NCBI GenBank assembly: GCA_949825045.1
Contig: OX463820.1
Span: 7,204,501 to 7,268,500 of the forward strand
Reading direction: 5' to 3'
Length of the DNA stretch: 64,000 nt
Source: Argyresthia goedartella
Taxonomy: Eukaryota; Arthropoda; Insecta; Lepidoptera; Argyresthiidae
In this document: piece by piece, positions 53,923 through 64,000 of the stretch
Position numbering within the stretch: the first letter of the stretch is position 1
Layout: each line of letters opens with the position of its first letter
Notes under the pieces: model-generated
What the model saw: the letters and a program-made list of their open reading frames with translations, nothing else
Told to the model about the DNA's origin: nothing
Databases searched by the model: none
Made by a program: the position numbers and the translations under genes

Positions 53923-54030
53923 ATAATGTACTTTACTTTACCGCACTATAGCGCGGTAATTTACTTTTTTTTCGTTTTCCGCTAAGATTTTTTATGCCTG
54001 CAAACAATAAATATTTTTGTGAATAAATAA

Positions 54031-54491
54031 TAGTAGTTTATGTGACTGATACATAATGGACTGCATTTAAACTCGAGAGTGGGTTTATGAAACGAGCCGA
54101 AGGTGATTTTCATAATAATAATAATACTCGAGAGTTTTAATGCCTAATTATGCTATACACAGTTTATCTACACACATATCATAAGCTCTCTTTGATGTGT
54201 TCAGAAACGCATGTTCGACCGGCATTGTGGCATTGATAATTGCTCTGCACTTGTTTAGCTTGTTTAGTAGTACCAGCTTCACAGACAAACTAGGGGCGGC
54301 ACGCAGGCGGGCGTCGGCGTTCGAAATTTGTATGTCATAATATGTCGAAATATTGATACGTTATGGTCATAATGTATCAATATTCAGATAAAAAATGAGT
54401 TTTTACCAAATAGTATAGCATTATGCTGATCGCAACGTGCAGTTTTTGGACTCATTAAAGAGGGTTTATGATAGGTGTGTAGATAAACTAC
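54031..54491 (+). repeat. Repeat family B, copy 3, with inner inverted ends
   Basis: Inside this copy AGTTTATCTACACACATATC (54161) and its inverse (ending 54489) form ~55-bp imperfect terminal inverted repeats, so the inner 329 bp look like a MITE. The outer left part carries the ACTCGAGAGT hairpin. Confidence 0.72.
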
Positions 54492-57164
54492 TCTAAGTTA
54501 AGTACATAGTAAGATAAATCAATCATCAATTTGTTATAATATTTTATCAAATTATATTTTTTCAATCATATATACCTTAATTTGCGTAGTAAAACATCAT
54601 TTTTATAGGCTGTTTATCGGTTTTTTCCGAAAGCCCTTTTCCATAAATATTTGTTTACGTTTCGTTGCGTTTTTTTTCCCTCGCAAGTGTGTTTTAAAAA
54701 CGTCGCATGAAACTCGTGTGCATTGATCATATACACTGGCTCTCTTACCGCACCCGCCTAACGACTCGTGCGAAGAATACCGCCCGCCTCATGAGTTGTG
54801 ACTAATTAAGCACACTTGTATCATAAAATTATATACTAAAAACACACAAATGAGGCTATAATTTGGTTCACTTCCTTCCTAGTTAGGCTGATAACTTTTG
54901 AACCGCTGAACCGATCTGAACCAAACCTAAAAACCATTGCAGTGAAGTCTGCTCCCAACCATAAAAAACGCACTAAAATTCATCAACCCGTTTGACATCT
55001 AGGGTGCCACTGTGGGTGCCACAAAGTCAAAGTCAAAGTACTTTATTACTGTAGATACACAAACAGATATAAAGACACACCGACACACCGACCCACAGAA
55101 CGCTTCAAACTCATATATCTTTTGGTCGTCGGTGGTTAAAAAATAATATTGGTCATCCAATTATTAGATTGTTCACCTAAACAGTAGATCTGTCACCTAA
55201 CGTGTATCACCAAACAATTACAAATTGGTCATCAATTGAAGATTTTTTATTCTTACATGTCAACCCAACACGAAGGCTAAAAGGGGGGGAGCAAAGCTAC
55301 TTGTTAGATATTTTTTCCAAAATGACATTAATCCTGTAGCATTCTTTTCAGTCGCTTTTTCCCAATTCATGAAATTCATACACGCATTTTTCTCCGGAAG
55401 AGGCGCAATTGCTCACGTTGAACGTTCGTTGGTACACATTATATAACTGGTACCGAACATGAAGTACTTATGTTCCAAATGCAAAGGTTTGATAATGGTT
55501 GATGGTGATTATGTATGATTTGTACATGATTCGCGGGTATTGTTGCGAATATTACGAAATTGCAGTTGTAGCGGAAGTACACATAATGATAGGCTACCTT
55601 CAAAACACGGTGATCCGCACGAATTTATGAATAAATAATTTTGAACGGTTCTTAGTACAAGTTAAATATTGCAATATTGGTGTTGGATATAATCGAACGA
55701 TTGTCATCAAAGTGGGTTTCCGATGATGCTTACAATATTTCTGATATTTTGTGGCGGTATGTCTTGTGAACCGTAGCCATTGTTATTAAATAAACTATGA
55801 ATTAATTTATAATTTGATCATTTTCAACAATAAATGTTCACACAAAGTTATTCCAATCGCTCTTTTATGAGCAGAGAGAATGTTACAAAAACCATAAAAG
55901 AAAACTATTCGATATCAGTAAGAATGTAAGTGAACGGCACTTTTTAATGACATTCACTTCTGTTGTCACATACTAAGTAGTAGTGCTTTGTTGTTTAATC
56001 TATAGTTTATGTAAAACATTGTACTACAATGGAAAGCTGATAAAACAAGGAAGTTTTTTACCAGATTTGTACGTTCAGTTCCATATATTTTTTTGGATAA
56101 TATCACTGTTATGAAATCAAAAATTAGTTTTAGTTTTCTCCTTGCGCTAGTTGATTTGCTCACTGCATCAACATTAAGAGTGATTTTTATTTTTATGCTA
56201 TCTCACAGAATAATTGATGTATGATGTATGTAGCTAGCAGACAGTCGAAAAAGTAATTAAGTTTTTTCGTAATTATTATCATTATGCCAATTTTTTTTAA
56301 ATAAAAAGGTAAAAACGTCAATCACTCGAAGTACATTAATTTTGGGATAGTTTTATGGTTGAATTTGCTGGAAATGGGCTCTACTTTAACTCCGCACAAT
56401 ATATGTATCGAATAACAAATCACCATGTATATTGTATAGCTCTTTGAAATAGATCACACTGTGCATTACTTAGGCAAGTACTTTCATGCAATACCTCTTT
56501 GCCATATGTTAGTAGTAATTTTACGACAAAGCTTTTAACTCGACTAGAAAATCTTATCTAAAGTGTTCACATCTTCCATAATTTAATTTTCCATAAACGG
56601 AACATGCAAGGACCTGTCAACGTCTTTTGTATCGCCGTGAAGTTCCGAGTTACTCCGACTTCATTATTACAAATTCTTTGTTAATTATGTTATGAAAGCA
56701 TAACATTGTTATACCCGGGGTCGATGAGGTGGTCTAAATATAGCCTGAATAAAGCTCAGCCGTCAGGATAGCATCTGTTCAGGAGGTAATTCTAGGTAGG
56801 CCTCTTAAGTTTAGTTTAATTTAGAAATAATATTCTGTTATACAACACAATGCGGGATTCGACCTGTAGAATTAAGATAGATTGGAACGATACTGATTTG
56901 TGACTGTGACTATAATCAAACATCTTCATCTAATATTATTCTTCATATTCTCTTAGTTACTGAAATTTCAATATTGCTTTAGATATCTATATTCAGACAG
57001 AATATTACAACAAAGCCTGAATAGGTAAGTAAAACTTTGTGATTACAATTTAGAGTTCTTAACTTCATTGAAATAACCGTGATTGAATTGGTACTTAAAT
57101 TCAAATTCAAAATTATATATTTCTTATCTGTAAATATAGGTAATAGCGTATGTTTAGAAAACGT
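54492..57164. other. Intron DNA, no gene
   Basis: A truncated family A copy lies at 55255-55310, and AAAGTCAAAGTCAAAGTACTT at about 55025 resembles an inverted LINE 3' end. Otherwise AT-rich with no feature. Confidence 0.5.
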
Positions 57165-57345
57165 AAATTTTTACCTCTTCTCTGCATTGGACCAATGTGG
57201 GAGAGAAAGGGCGAAGAAACTCCCAAAGATTGATTTTTAGATCTCTTTTAAATATTGCTTTTGTTTAACTATATTATTACAAATTATAAATAACATGCAG
57301 GAATAAATAAATACAAAATTACTAAGTGAGTTCTGTGTTGAGTTA
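57165..57345 (+). repeat. Repeat family C, copy 1
   Basis: The repeat runs TTTTTACCTCTTCTCTGCAT, TTTAGATCTCTTTTAAATAT, CAGGAATAAATAAATACAAA, GTTCTGTGTTGAGTTACAC. An inverted copy is split between 59440-59585 and 58795-58850. Confidence 0.65.
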
Positions 57346-58794
57346 CACTAACACCGGCATGGTTGAAACAAACCTGCTGTCATTACAATACCTATATACT
57401 CATTCAAGTTTCAACACCAAGTATGTGTGAGGCCACGTAATCACGTTGTCGTCACAGTAAACTGTTTACAACGTCATCAACACGCTGCGAACAATGTTCC
57501 AAGTTCCAACTAAGTTCTGACGGAGCGAACCGACAGAAAATGGAAGCTAAAAATAGAATCGACGAACCAGCATATCTTGCGCCGTCTATTACAGTAATTG
57601 CTACAGAAAAGGGGCTTGCTGAGAACTTATATTAAGTTACTGTGGCTCTTATTTGCTTGGCCTTTTATTGAGTGATATTCTGAAACCTTTTGGGATAAGA
57701 AATAGCGCAATATAGGTAGTAAGCACTTTTCGGGATGTTCTATTCTTAAATGGCAAATTAGGAACTTGTATTCTCCTTCTTTGTCGTCCACGCCTCGCAT
57801 ATACGCCTCGCAAAAAAAATATAGAGTCTAACTCAGAACAAAATGTCTAAAACATTTAACACTTTGCGTATAGTCGACTTTACTTATCTGACTGTGTGGA
57901 AGTTTTCTTTATCTTGAAAAAAAAAACACTATTTAAATTTGCGAAAAATGTTTATGTAGCGAAGTCAATCAATAACAAATTATAAATACAAATCGTAGAA
58001 GGTTTATACATACACTCAGCTAATGTTGCAGTGAATCAAAGGAAATTTGTGTTTTTCTTAGCTTTGCTTGCACAGACTCGCTTTCAGGGCAATAACACCG
58101 ACAAGAGTAACGAAAGCCTCCGCTTTAAATATAAATTATGCTGATATTAAAAAGGAATTTCGAGATTGAAGATGAATAAGCAATTTCTAAGGCATTCACC
58201 TTAGATATGGAAGGAAGTGACCTTTAATGAAAATGTAAAGTTTTGGTATACCACATTTACTCTTCTAATATTGTTCAGTAGGTATACCTAAAATAGTACA
58301 AAGTTGTTATAGATAGTATTAGCTTAGACTTAAACAATGCCGAAGAGTTTGGATTTTATAAATCAATAAATTCCCCGAAGTCGTATATTTACTTACGACG
58401 GATCACGGATTAATCAAAATATATTTAGAGCGCTCTTATATATTTCCGGGTATGAAGAGAAGTTCTATTTGAGTCTCTGTAGTGGGGGAAAGCAGCCGAT
58501 TTTTAAACTATTTATATATTACAGAAAAGAACTTTTAAAATAATTTGTAATTTAAAACGCACAATCTCCCTAAAAGAAGTTGTATGTACGCAAGAATCTT
58601 ACAACATTATTGACCTAAGACATAAACACAGGGTTTAGACTCGCGAAATTTAGCAGTTCTTTCAAGTCTCTACTATAACAAGATACCTACCTCTGGAGAT
58701 TTTGATATTGCCATAAGTCCAATTTAAGAACCATGTAAAAACTAGTTTGTCTAAAAAAGGATATAACAATGTTCAAGATGACGGGACTATATGG
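57346..58794. other. Intron DNA, no gene
   Basis: AT-rich and featureless on both strands. Confidence 0.5.
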
Positions 58795-59585
58795 GGTTAA
58801 TATAACTCAACACAGAACTCGCTGTTAATAATTTTGTAATTATTTATTCCTGCTTATTCTGTTCTTATAAAAAAGAATCGCTGTACGTTAGTCTTACTAA
58901 ATCTATTAAATGCTCCGACCAGTTTGAATCATTTCTATCAACATTTATTCTTCTCAGTCCGGAGAAAGTTAAGGTAAAAAAAAAGAACTAAAAACGCAGA
59001 GAAATAGCCAAAAAATAAAAATAAATATATTGTATGGGAATTGCAGAAGTCTCAGCTTCCTATCCCTAGATAGCGTTGCTACCAACGCTATCTAGCGATA
59101 GGAAGCTGAGCTCTATGGCTACCCATAGAGCATTTAAACTCCTTTGTCATTGATAAATTAGGTTATAAATTTAACCTCTTTGCTGGTAGCGGACTTTATG
59201 TTCCACAGCAGTGCGGTGCATAAAGTTGCCACGCAAAGAATAGATGAAGTTAGTAACGTATCTTTTTCACTTACCTACATGTAAATCAATAACGACTCTT
59301 ATTCAACGACCAACTATTTTATTAGATACTAATTTTCTCGCCAACGCGACACTTTAGGGTATGTACCATATTACTCATTTTACAATCAATTTTTAGGTGG
59401 TACGAAGTTCAACGGGTCAACTAGTTATTTATTATTATTAAGATAGTAATATTTGTATTAGTTAAACACAACCAACTTTTAAAAGAGATCTAGAAATCAA
59501 TCCATGGGGTTTTCTTCGTCCTTTTTGTCCCACAGCGCGGTCCAATGTACAGAAGAGGCAAAAATATATACAAATATCTACAGTT
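58795..59585 (-). repeat. Repeat family C, copy 2, split by other DNA
   Basis: The minus-strand start is at 59585-59440 and the end at 58850-58795, with about 590 bp between them that includes the hairpin at 59051-59110. The gap may be an insertion. Confidence 0.6.
59051..59110. repeat. 28-bp hairpin
   Basis: CTCAGCTTCCTATCCCTAGA... is inverted with one mismatch after four bases. Confidence 0.85.
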
Positions 59586-60194
59586 ATAAAGAAATTTTGA
59601 GTTTGACTTGACTTAATACATTCATCATTTTAGAGATAGCACGTAGCGGCTGACCACATCTGTGGTCCGTTTGTACATGTCATCGTTTGCTGGGTATTCC
59701 AATGGCTTTCTGTCTTCATCTCAATGTTCTAACACCTATCCGCGAAACTAACTTAACAATTGGGAATGTTCACATTTAATTTCGTCAATTATTTCGTTAT
59801 TGGGGATAATCACGCAATACTAAAATTTCTTCAGGAAGACGATGATCAAATTTTTTCGGTAAATTATGGAATACTGTGTAGTATTTACCTGAAAAGAGGT
59901 CATCTACCCGCATCTATCTATCCTGTTATTTTTTAAACTTGTCGAGGACGCGACGGCTTCGATTAGATCTTATCAGTCGTTTGTTGCAGCTTGCATACAT
60001 ACTTATTCACAGTAGAGCGATCATAACTTCCTCTGTTAGTCAATTAATGTTAAATTATTCGGCAATTACTCAGCACTTAATTGTTTGCTGCGTAATTAAA
60101 GTAAACGTTGATTTCACGTCTACTTTAGCCTTAAAAAGTCCGGCATTGTTAATTAATAAAACCAGTGCAAGAGATTTTTTCGAGAGGCTCTAAT
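59586..60194. other. Intron DNA, no gene
   Basis: An 84-codon frame at 59939-60193 has no domain. Confidence 0.45.
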
Positions 60195-60405
60195 GTAGAG
60201 ATGTAGAGATTTAGGTTCGAATCCTGACCATGTACCAATGAGATAATTAATTTTATCGTAAGTACATTATCGGAGGTTCAGTGTTTAGGTCCACGTTACT
60301 ATCGCTAGCACTGAGCCAGTGTGGTGGAGTATGGCTTGATGTTACTCGTATCCGGGTAAAGGCCTGTGCCCCTCGGTGGGGACATTAATGGACTAAATGT
60401 ATTTA
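60195..60405 (+). mobile_element. SINE fragment (Bm1-like body)
   Basis: The B box GGTTCGAATCC is at 60212-60222. The body shares CATGTACCAATGAGATAATT with the SINE at 9926, and the end has the typical AAAGGCCTGTGCCCCTCGGT word before GGGGAC. The A box is missing. Confidence 0.7.
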
Positions 60406-61258
60406 TTTATATATGTATAATACAGTTATTTGTTGTTTACTCCACACTTGTTGCACAAAATCGTGAATTACGGTGTAAATACCGAAGATAAATATACAAA
60501 GGCGAGCTTCGATTGTAACCTCATGCAGTCTTCATAATTCATAATTTCTTTAAATATTAATTGTACACAATAAAAGTATAACATAAACATCAACTCTTGC
60601 TTGATTACGTATCAACCACGTGATATAAAGCAGTGCAACTCCGTAACTCAAGTAATCCAGGTTACTCCGGTTACGTGTAAATATCGTGGAAAGTTTCACA
60701 ACTGACATCAGATAATGATAATAAAAAGCGCCGGTTCCTTCGACGCCTAATAAACCGTTTAACAGCTCGTTAAACTAATTCATCGACCCCTTTCTCCTTT
60801 ATTGTTGGTTTTCGACTGAAAAAGTGGTTCGGTCCGTTTCTTATATTCTCCAAGTTTCATTGTATTTCTGATTGATCATCAAGTAATACATTTATAGAAG
60901 TGTTTGTTCAAACCTACTGTAGACTATAGAATAGAAGGTTCATCTATTTGTAGCCCAGCATGAAAAGACTAGACATTCAATAGAAATTCAAAGTGAATTT
61001 ATATAACCTTTCACACGACTTTCACGAGGAATCGCCCTATGAACCTTCGAACCGAAAACGGGTCGTAGGGTTGACTACGACCCGTTTTCCGACTCCAGAG
61101 GACTAAAAAGTTACGAGTATATGCGAACACCGAAACGAAAAGCGAATTGGCATAGCGCTCGCGAAAAAAATCACAATAAAAAATATGTGGTATTAAAATT
61201 GATAGGCCACTCGTATGGAACCGATAAATAAATTGCGTGTAGATACCAATATTATTTC
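60406..61258. other. Intron DNA with one hairpin
   Basis: GAAAACGGGTCGTAG is inverted at 61054-61089. No gene. The last eight bases (ATTATTTC, 61251-61258) may be the target duplication of the next element. Confidence 0.5.
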
Positions 61259-61499
61259 TAGAGGTGGACCGAATGTCGTTTTAACCGAATACGAACGTCG
61301 GCCGAACATTCGGTTAAAATTAAAAAAACGGCCGAACTTCGGTTTAATTTCTCGAGAGCGACACCTCCTGACTTGTTTTCGCACTTACATGAATTTTCAA
61401 AATTAACAGCTGCACCCTGTCGAACTAGGAGTATTTTTTTTGTTTATTTATATCTAGTTAAGCATTTAAATTACGCAGTAGTTAGGCATTGAAAACTAC

Positions 61500-63262
61500 C
61501 ATTCATAATTCATAATTCTTTATTGAACACAGTTATTTAAAAAAGATACATTAAGAGAAAACATATGTACAAAGGCGAGCTTATCTCTAAAAAGAGATTT
61601 CTTCCAGCAAACCAAGGCATGACAGGAAATTTTATCAATAAAGGGTAGGCAGTGCACAATATCTAAACAATAATAAAATACATATAAGTAAATTGCATAT
61701 CTATAAAATACGGTAAATAAAATACATACTCGTATCTAACAAACTACTAAATACGTATCAATACATACATAAACCTGTACATAAAGTTTACACATAATAA
61801 TAATATACATACTACAACTATCACAAAAGAGAGAGGAAGTGCTCTTTTACCCGGTTTTTGAAAGCGAAAAGAGTCGGGCTGTCTCTTATCGCACAAGGAA
61901 GTGCGTTCCACAGTCGGACCGCCTGCAACCTGAAGGAGTGCTCATATGCGGAAGTGGTATGCCTTGGAGTGGCTAAGAGTGAGACCGTGTGAGATCTCCG
62001 TTGCCGATCTCCTGAAAAGAGATACTCAAAGCGGTCTCGAAGGTAGCTGGGGTAGCGCGGATTTTTCAATATATTGAAAAGACAAAAAAGAATATGGGAG
62101 TCTCGGCGACGACGAATCGGAAGCCACCCCAACTCTTTGCGAAATTGAGAGACGTGGTCGAATTTGCGCAGCCCGAAGATAAACCGAATCCCGAGATTCT
62201 GAAGTCGTTCGAGTTTGTTCAGAAGATCTTCGTTCGCGCTCGCCCAACAGACATCGGCGTAGTCGAGACTGAGCAAGGGTGATTTTGGTCTGCCGCGGCA
62301 AGAAGTACTGCAGACGCCTGAGGGAGTGAAAAGACGCAAAGACCCGTCTGCTGACCTCGCTGACATGTGGAGACCAAGACAGCTGGTTGTCAAAAATAAC
62401 CCCAAGGTTTTTCGCCTTATCTGTGTACTCTATTGTGATGCCATTATATGATACGGGAACAATGGGTTTTTGTAACAAAGAAAGAGTGTGCCTGGTTCCT
62501 AAAATCATGGCTTGTGATTTATTCGGGTTTATTAACAGCCCGTATGATGAGGCCCAGTCTTTCACATTCTCGAGGTCAGCATTCAGTGCCTCCACGGATG
62601 AAACTACATCGCAGGGGGAAAAGTGGCGATAAATTTGTAGATCATCTGCGTACAGATGATACGAAGAAGAGAGGACGTCGGAGATGGAGTTTATAAAGAC
62701 TGAAAAAAGAAGAGGAGAGAGAATACCACCTTGAGGCACTCCTGAGGAAAGATCACACATTGAGTTTCGGTCTCTTCAGACTTAATGCGCTGCTGACGAC
62801 CTCTCAGGTATGAGTCGAACCAGCCAGCAGCGTGGGAGGAGACATTCAGCGATGTTAATATAGCGACAAGAATGTCAAAATCGACGCAGTTAAAGGCATT
62901 GCTGAAGTCAAGCAGGGCCAGCACCGTAACCAACCTCTGATCCATGGCTAGCTGTATATCATCGCTGACTTTTAAGAGTGCTGTGGTAGTACTATGCCCT
63001 GGTCTGAAGCCAGATTGGAAAGGATTGAGAAGTTTGTTTGATGAAAGGTAGGAGGTGAGTTGGGAGTGGACAATGGATTCAAGGACTTTGGAGAGAATAG
63101 GTAAATAGATATGGGCCTGTAATCTTTGAAGGAGGAGGGATTGGAATTTTTGGGCAGTGGGATGACAAGAGCTTTCTTCCACAGACTAGGAAAAGATCTA
63201 GCTGATAGAGAGATGTTTATGTTTATTTTGTTTAGGCAAAAATGTAGAACTAATTTAATTTC
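61500..63262 (-). mobile_element. LINE, 5'-truncated, minus strand
   Basis: The 3' UTR (61500-61820) has the AGAGATAAGCTCGCCTTTGT word shared by many LINEs. The RT lies at 61821-63262. The endonuclease is missing. It lies between the two ends of the hAT-like element, so it inserted later. Confidence 0.82.
61821..63262 (-). pseudogene. LINE reverse transcriptase, frameshifted
   Basis: On the minus strand, three overlapping frames give the order. First is LPILSKVLESIVHSQLTSYL and FQSGFRPGHSTTTALLKVSD, with LALLDFSNAFNCVD (first Asp). A frame change near 62750 follows, then SSGVPQGGILSPLLFSVFIN and YHLYADDLQIY. A frame change near 62290 comes next, then the C-terminal RLQNLGIRFIFGLRKFDHV and LWNALPCAIRDSP to the stop at 61821. 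At least three frameshifts are present, counting one upstream of 63150, so it cannot make one protein. Confidence 0.83.
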
Positions 63263-63493
63263 AAAATAAATGACAATGAATAAAGGCCTAATTTTACTTT
63301 ACGATTATTATGATAAGTATGATTTATATTCTATTGATTTCAGTCAAAATGCAAGTGAGTATTTTACTTTTTTTTTGCAACGAATGTTCGGCATTTAACC
63401 CGAATTTCGGCCGAATGCCAAAGTTCTGTTCAAGCTGCCGAAATTCGCTCAAACCGAATATATACCGTATTTCGGCCCATCCCTACTTATTTC

Positions 63494-63929
63494 ATTATCT
63501 CATTCAAACGGCGATGCTATTTCTAACTGCATATGCAAAGGTTTTCCTCCCACACACAGTTCCACGTATTTATTCCCTTTGTCTACCCTTCTGCTGACAA
63601 ATCCTACAACTTCGCATGGCGCTCGTGCCATTGGCAATAGTTAATTAAGCTGCTGAAACACGCGTATAGAAATACTCCGAAGGCTCCATGTTATTCCAAG
63701 ATTCGTATGTGACCCGTGAATACGCGCAACGCTTGGTTTGAGAGGGCGCCTCGTAATTTGGTGCTATTTCGGGAACAGGTCACTTCTTCTTGGGTCACCA
63801 GTTTTATATGACTAAACACTCGTAATACAGTCAGCAAAGGACGAGCGTAATTGGGGCTACGACTAATTAATATTACGAACGGAGACCGTATTCAAGTAGA
63901 AAATAAAGCAAAATCCAAGTTTTAGTCAG
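63494..63929. other. Intron DNA, no gene
   Basis: Nothing is recognised before the LTR. Confidence 0.5.
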
Positions 63930-64000
63930 TGTTCAGGCTTCTCAGCACCTAATGACCTCGTAGGGGCCCATCAGCTACGAGGTAGCGTAACGATCAGTTG
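63930..64000. mobile_element. Start of a second, diverged BEL LTR (runs off the window)
   Basis: TGTTCAGGCTTCTCAGCACC and the following bases match the first 70 bp of the BEL LTR at 32362 at roughly 85% of positions by eye. It may be a solo LTR or another element. The window ends inside it. Confidence 0.8.

Larger units (their letters stand above)
61259..63485. mobile_element. Probable hAT-type element split by a LINE
   Basis: The left end TAGAGGTGGACCGAATG and the inverse of the right end TAGGGATGGGCCGAAAT form short inverted repeats. ATTATTTC before and CTTATTTC after (63486-63493) give an 8-bp duplication with one mismatch, as hAT elements make. Both inner ends are full of TTCGGCCGAA-type words. 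A LINE (about 61500-63262, minus) sits inside. No transposase is left. Confidence 0.65.

Overview
The window looks like genomic DNA from a lepidopteran insect (moth or butterfly). It has spliceosomal introns with GT-AG borders and widely spaced exons. It carries tRNA-derived SINEs, jockey/CR1-type LINEs, a BEL/Pao retrotransposon, a PIF/Harbinger transposon and many short inverted-repeat elements. It also has the dispersed repeat with a GGGTTCCGTACCC-like end that is common in butterfly and moth genomes. I see no bacterial or plasmid features, no CRISPR array and no canonical rRNA or functional tRNA gene.

One host gene is supported. It is the N-terminal half of a large PDZ-PH-RhoGAP protein of the ARHGAP21/ARHGAP23 family (fly RhoGAP19D, worm PAC-1), on the + strand. 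Eleven consecutive coding exons lie between 12214 and 31289. Together they give 2112 nt (704 codons) with every splice phase compatible. They encode a split PDZ domain, a long low-complexity linker and the first half of the PH domain. The rest of the PH domain, the GAP domain and the first coding exon(s) were not found, so the intron after 31289 must be at least 32.7 kb.

Layout. 1-12.2 kb: upstream or first-intron DNA with short inverted-repeat elements, a LINE with an open RT frame (4531-6882) and a tRNA-derived SINE (9926-10212). 12.2-21.9 kb: exons A-I, with decayed LINE fragments between them. 21.9-29.4 kb: an intron with a 40-bp minisatellite (19 copies), a THAP-domain remnant and a complete PIF/Harbinger transposon. 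The transposon has an intact two-exon transposase and an antisense MADF-BESS gene, and a further insertion sits in that second gene. 29.4-31.3 kb: exons J and K. 31.3-64 kb: one giant intron holding a young but internally deleted BEL/Pao element with apparently identical LTRs (32362-37421), large foldback elements, a decayed full-ORF2 LINE invaded by another LINE (48138-51770), a probable hAT-type element split by a LINE (61259-63485), and the first 71 bp of a second, diverged BEL LTR at the right edge.

The host gene probably controls Cdc42/Rho activity at cell contacts. Everything else is transposon load in its introns. I found no clearly new gene system. The most informative objects are the deleted BEL element, which must have moved using proteins from another copy, and the Harbinger with its interleaved antisense gene pair.
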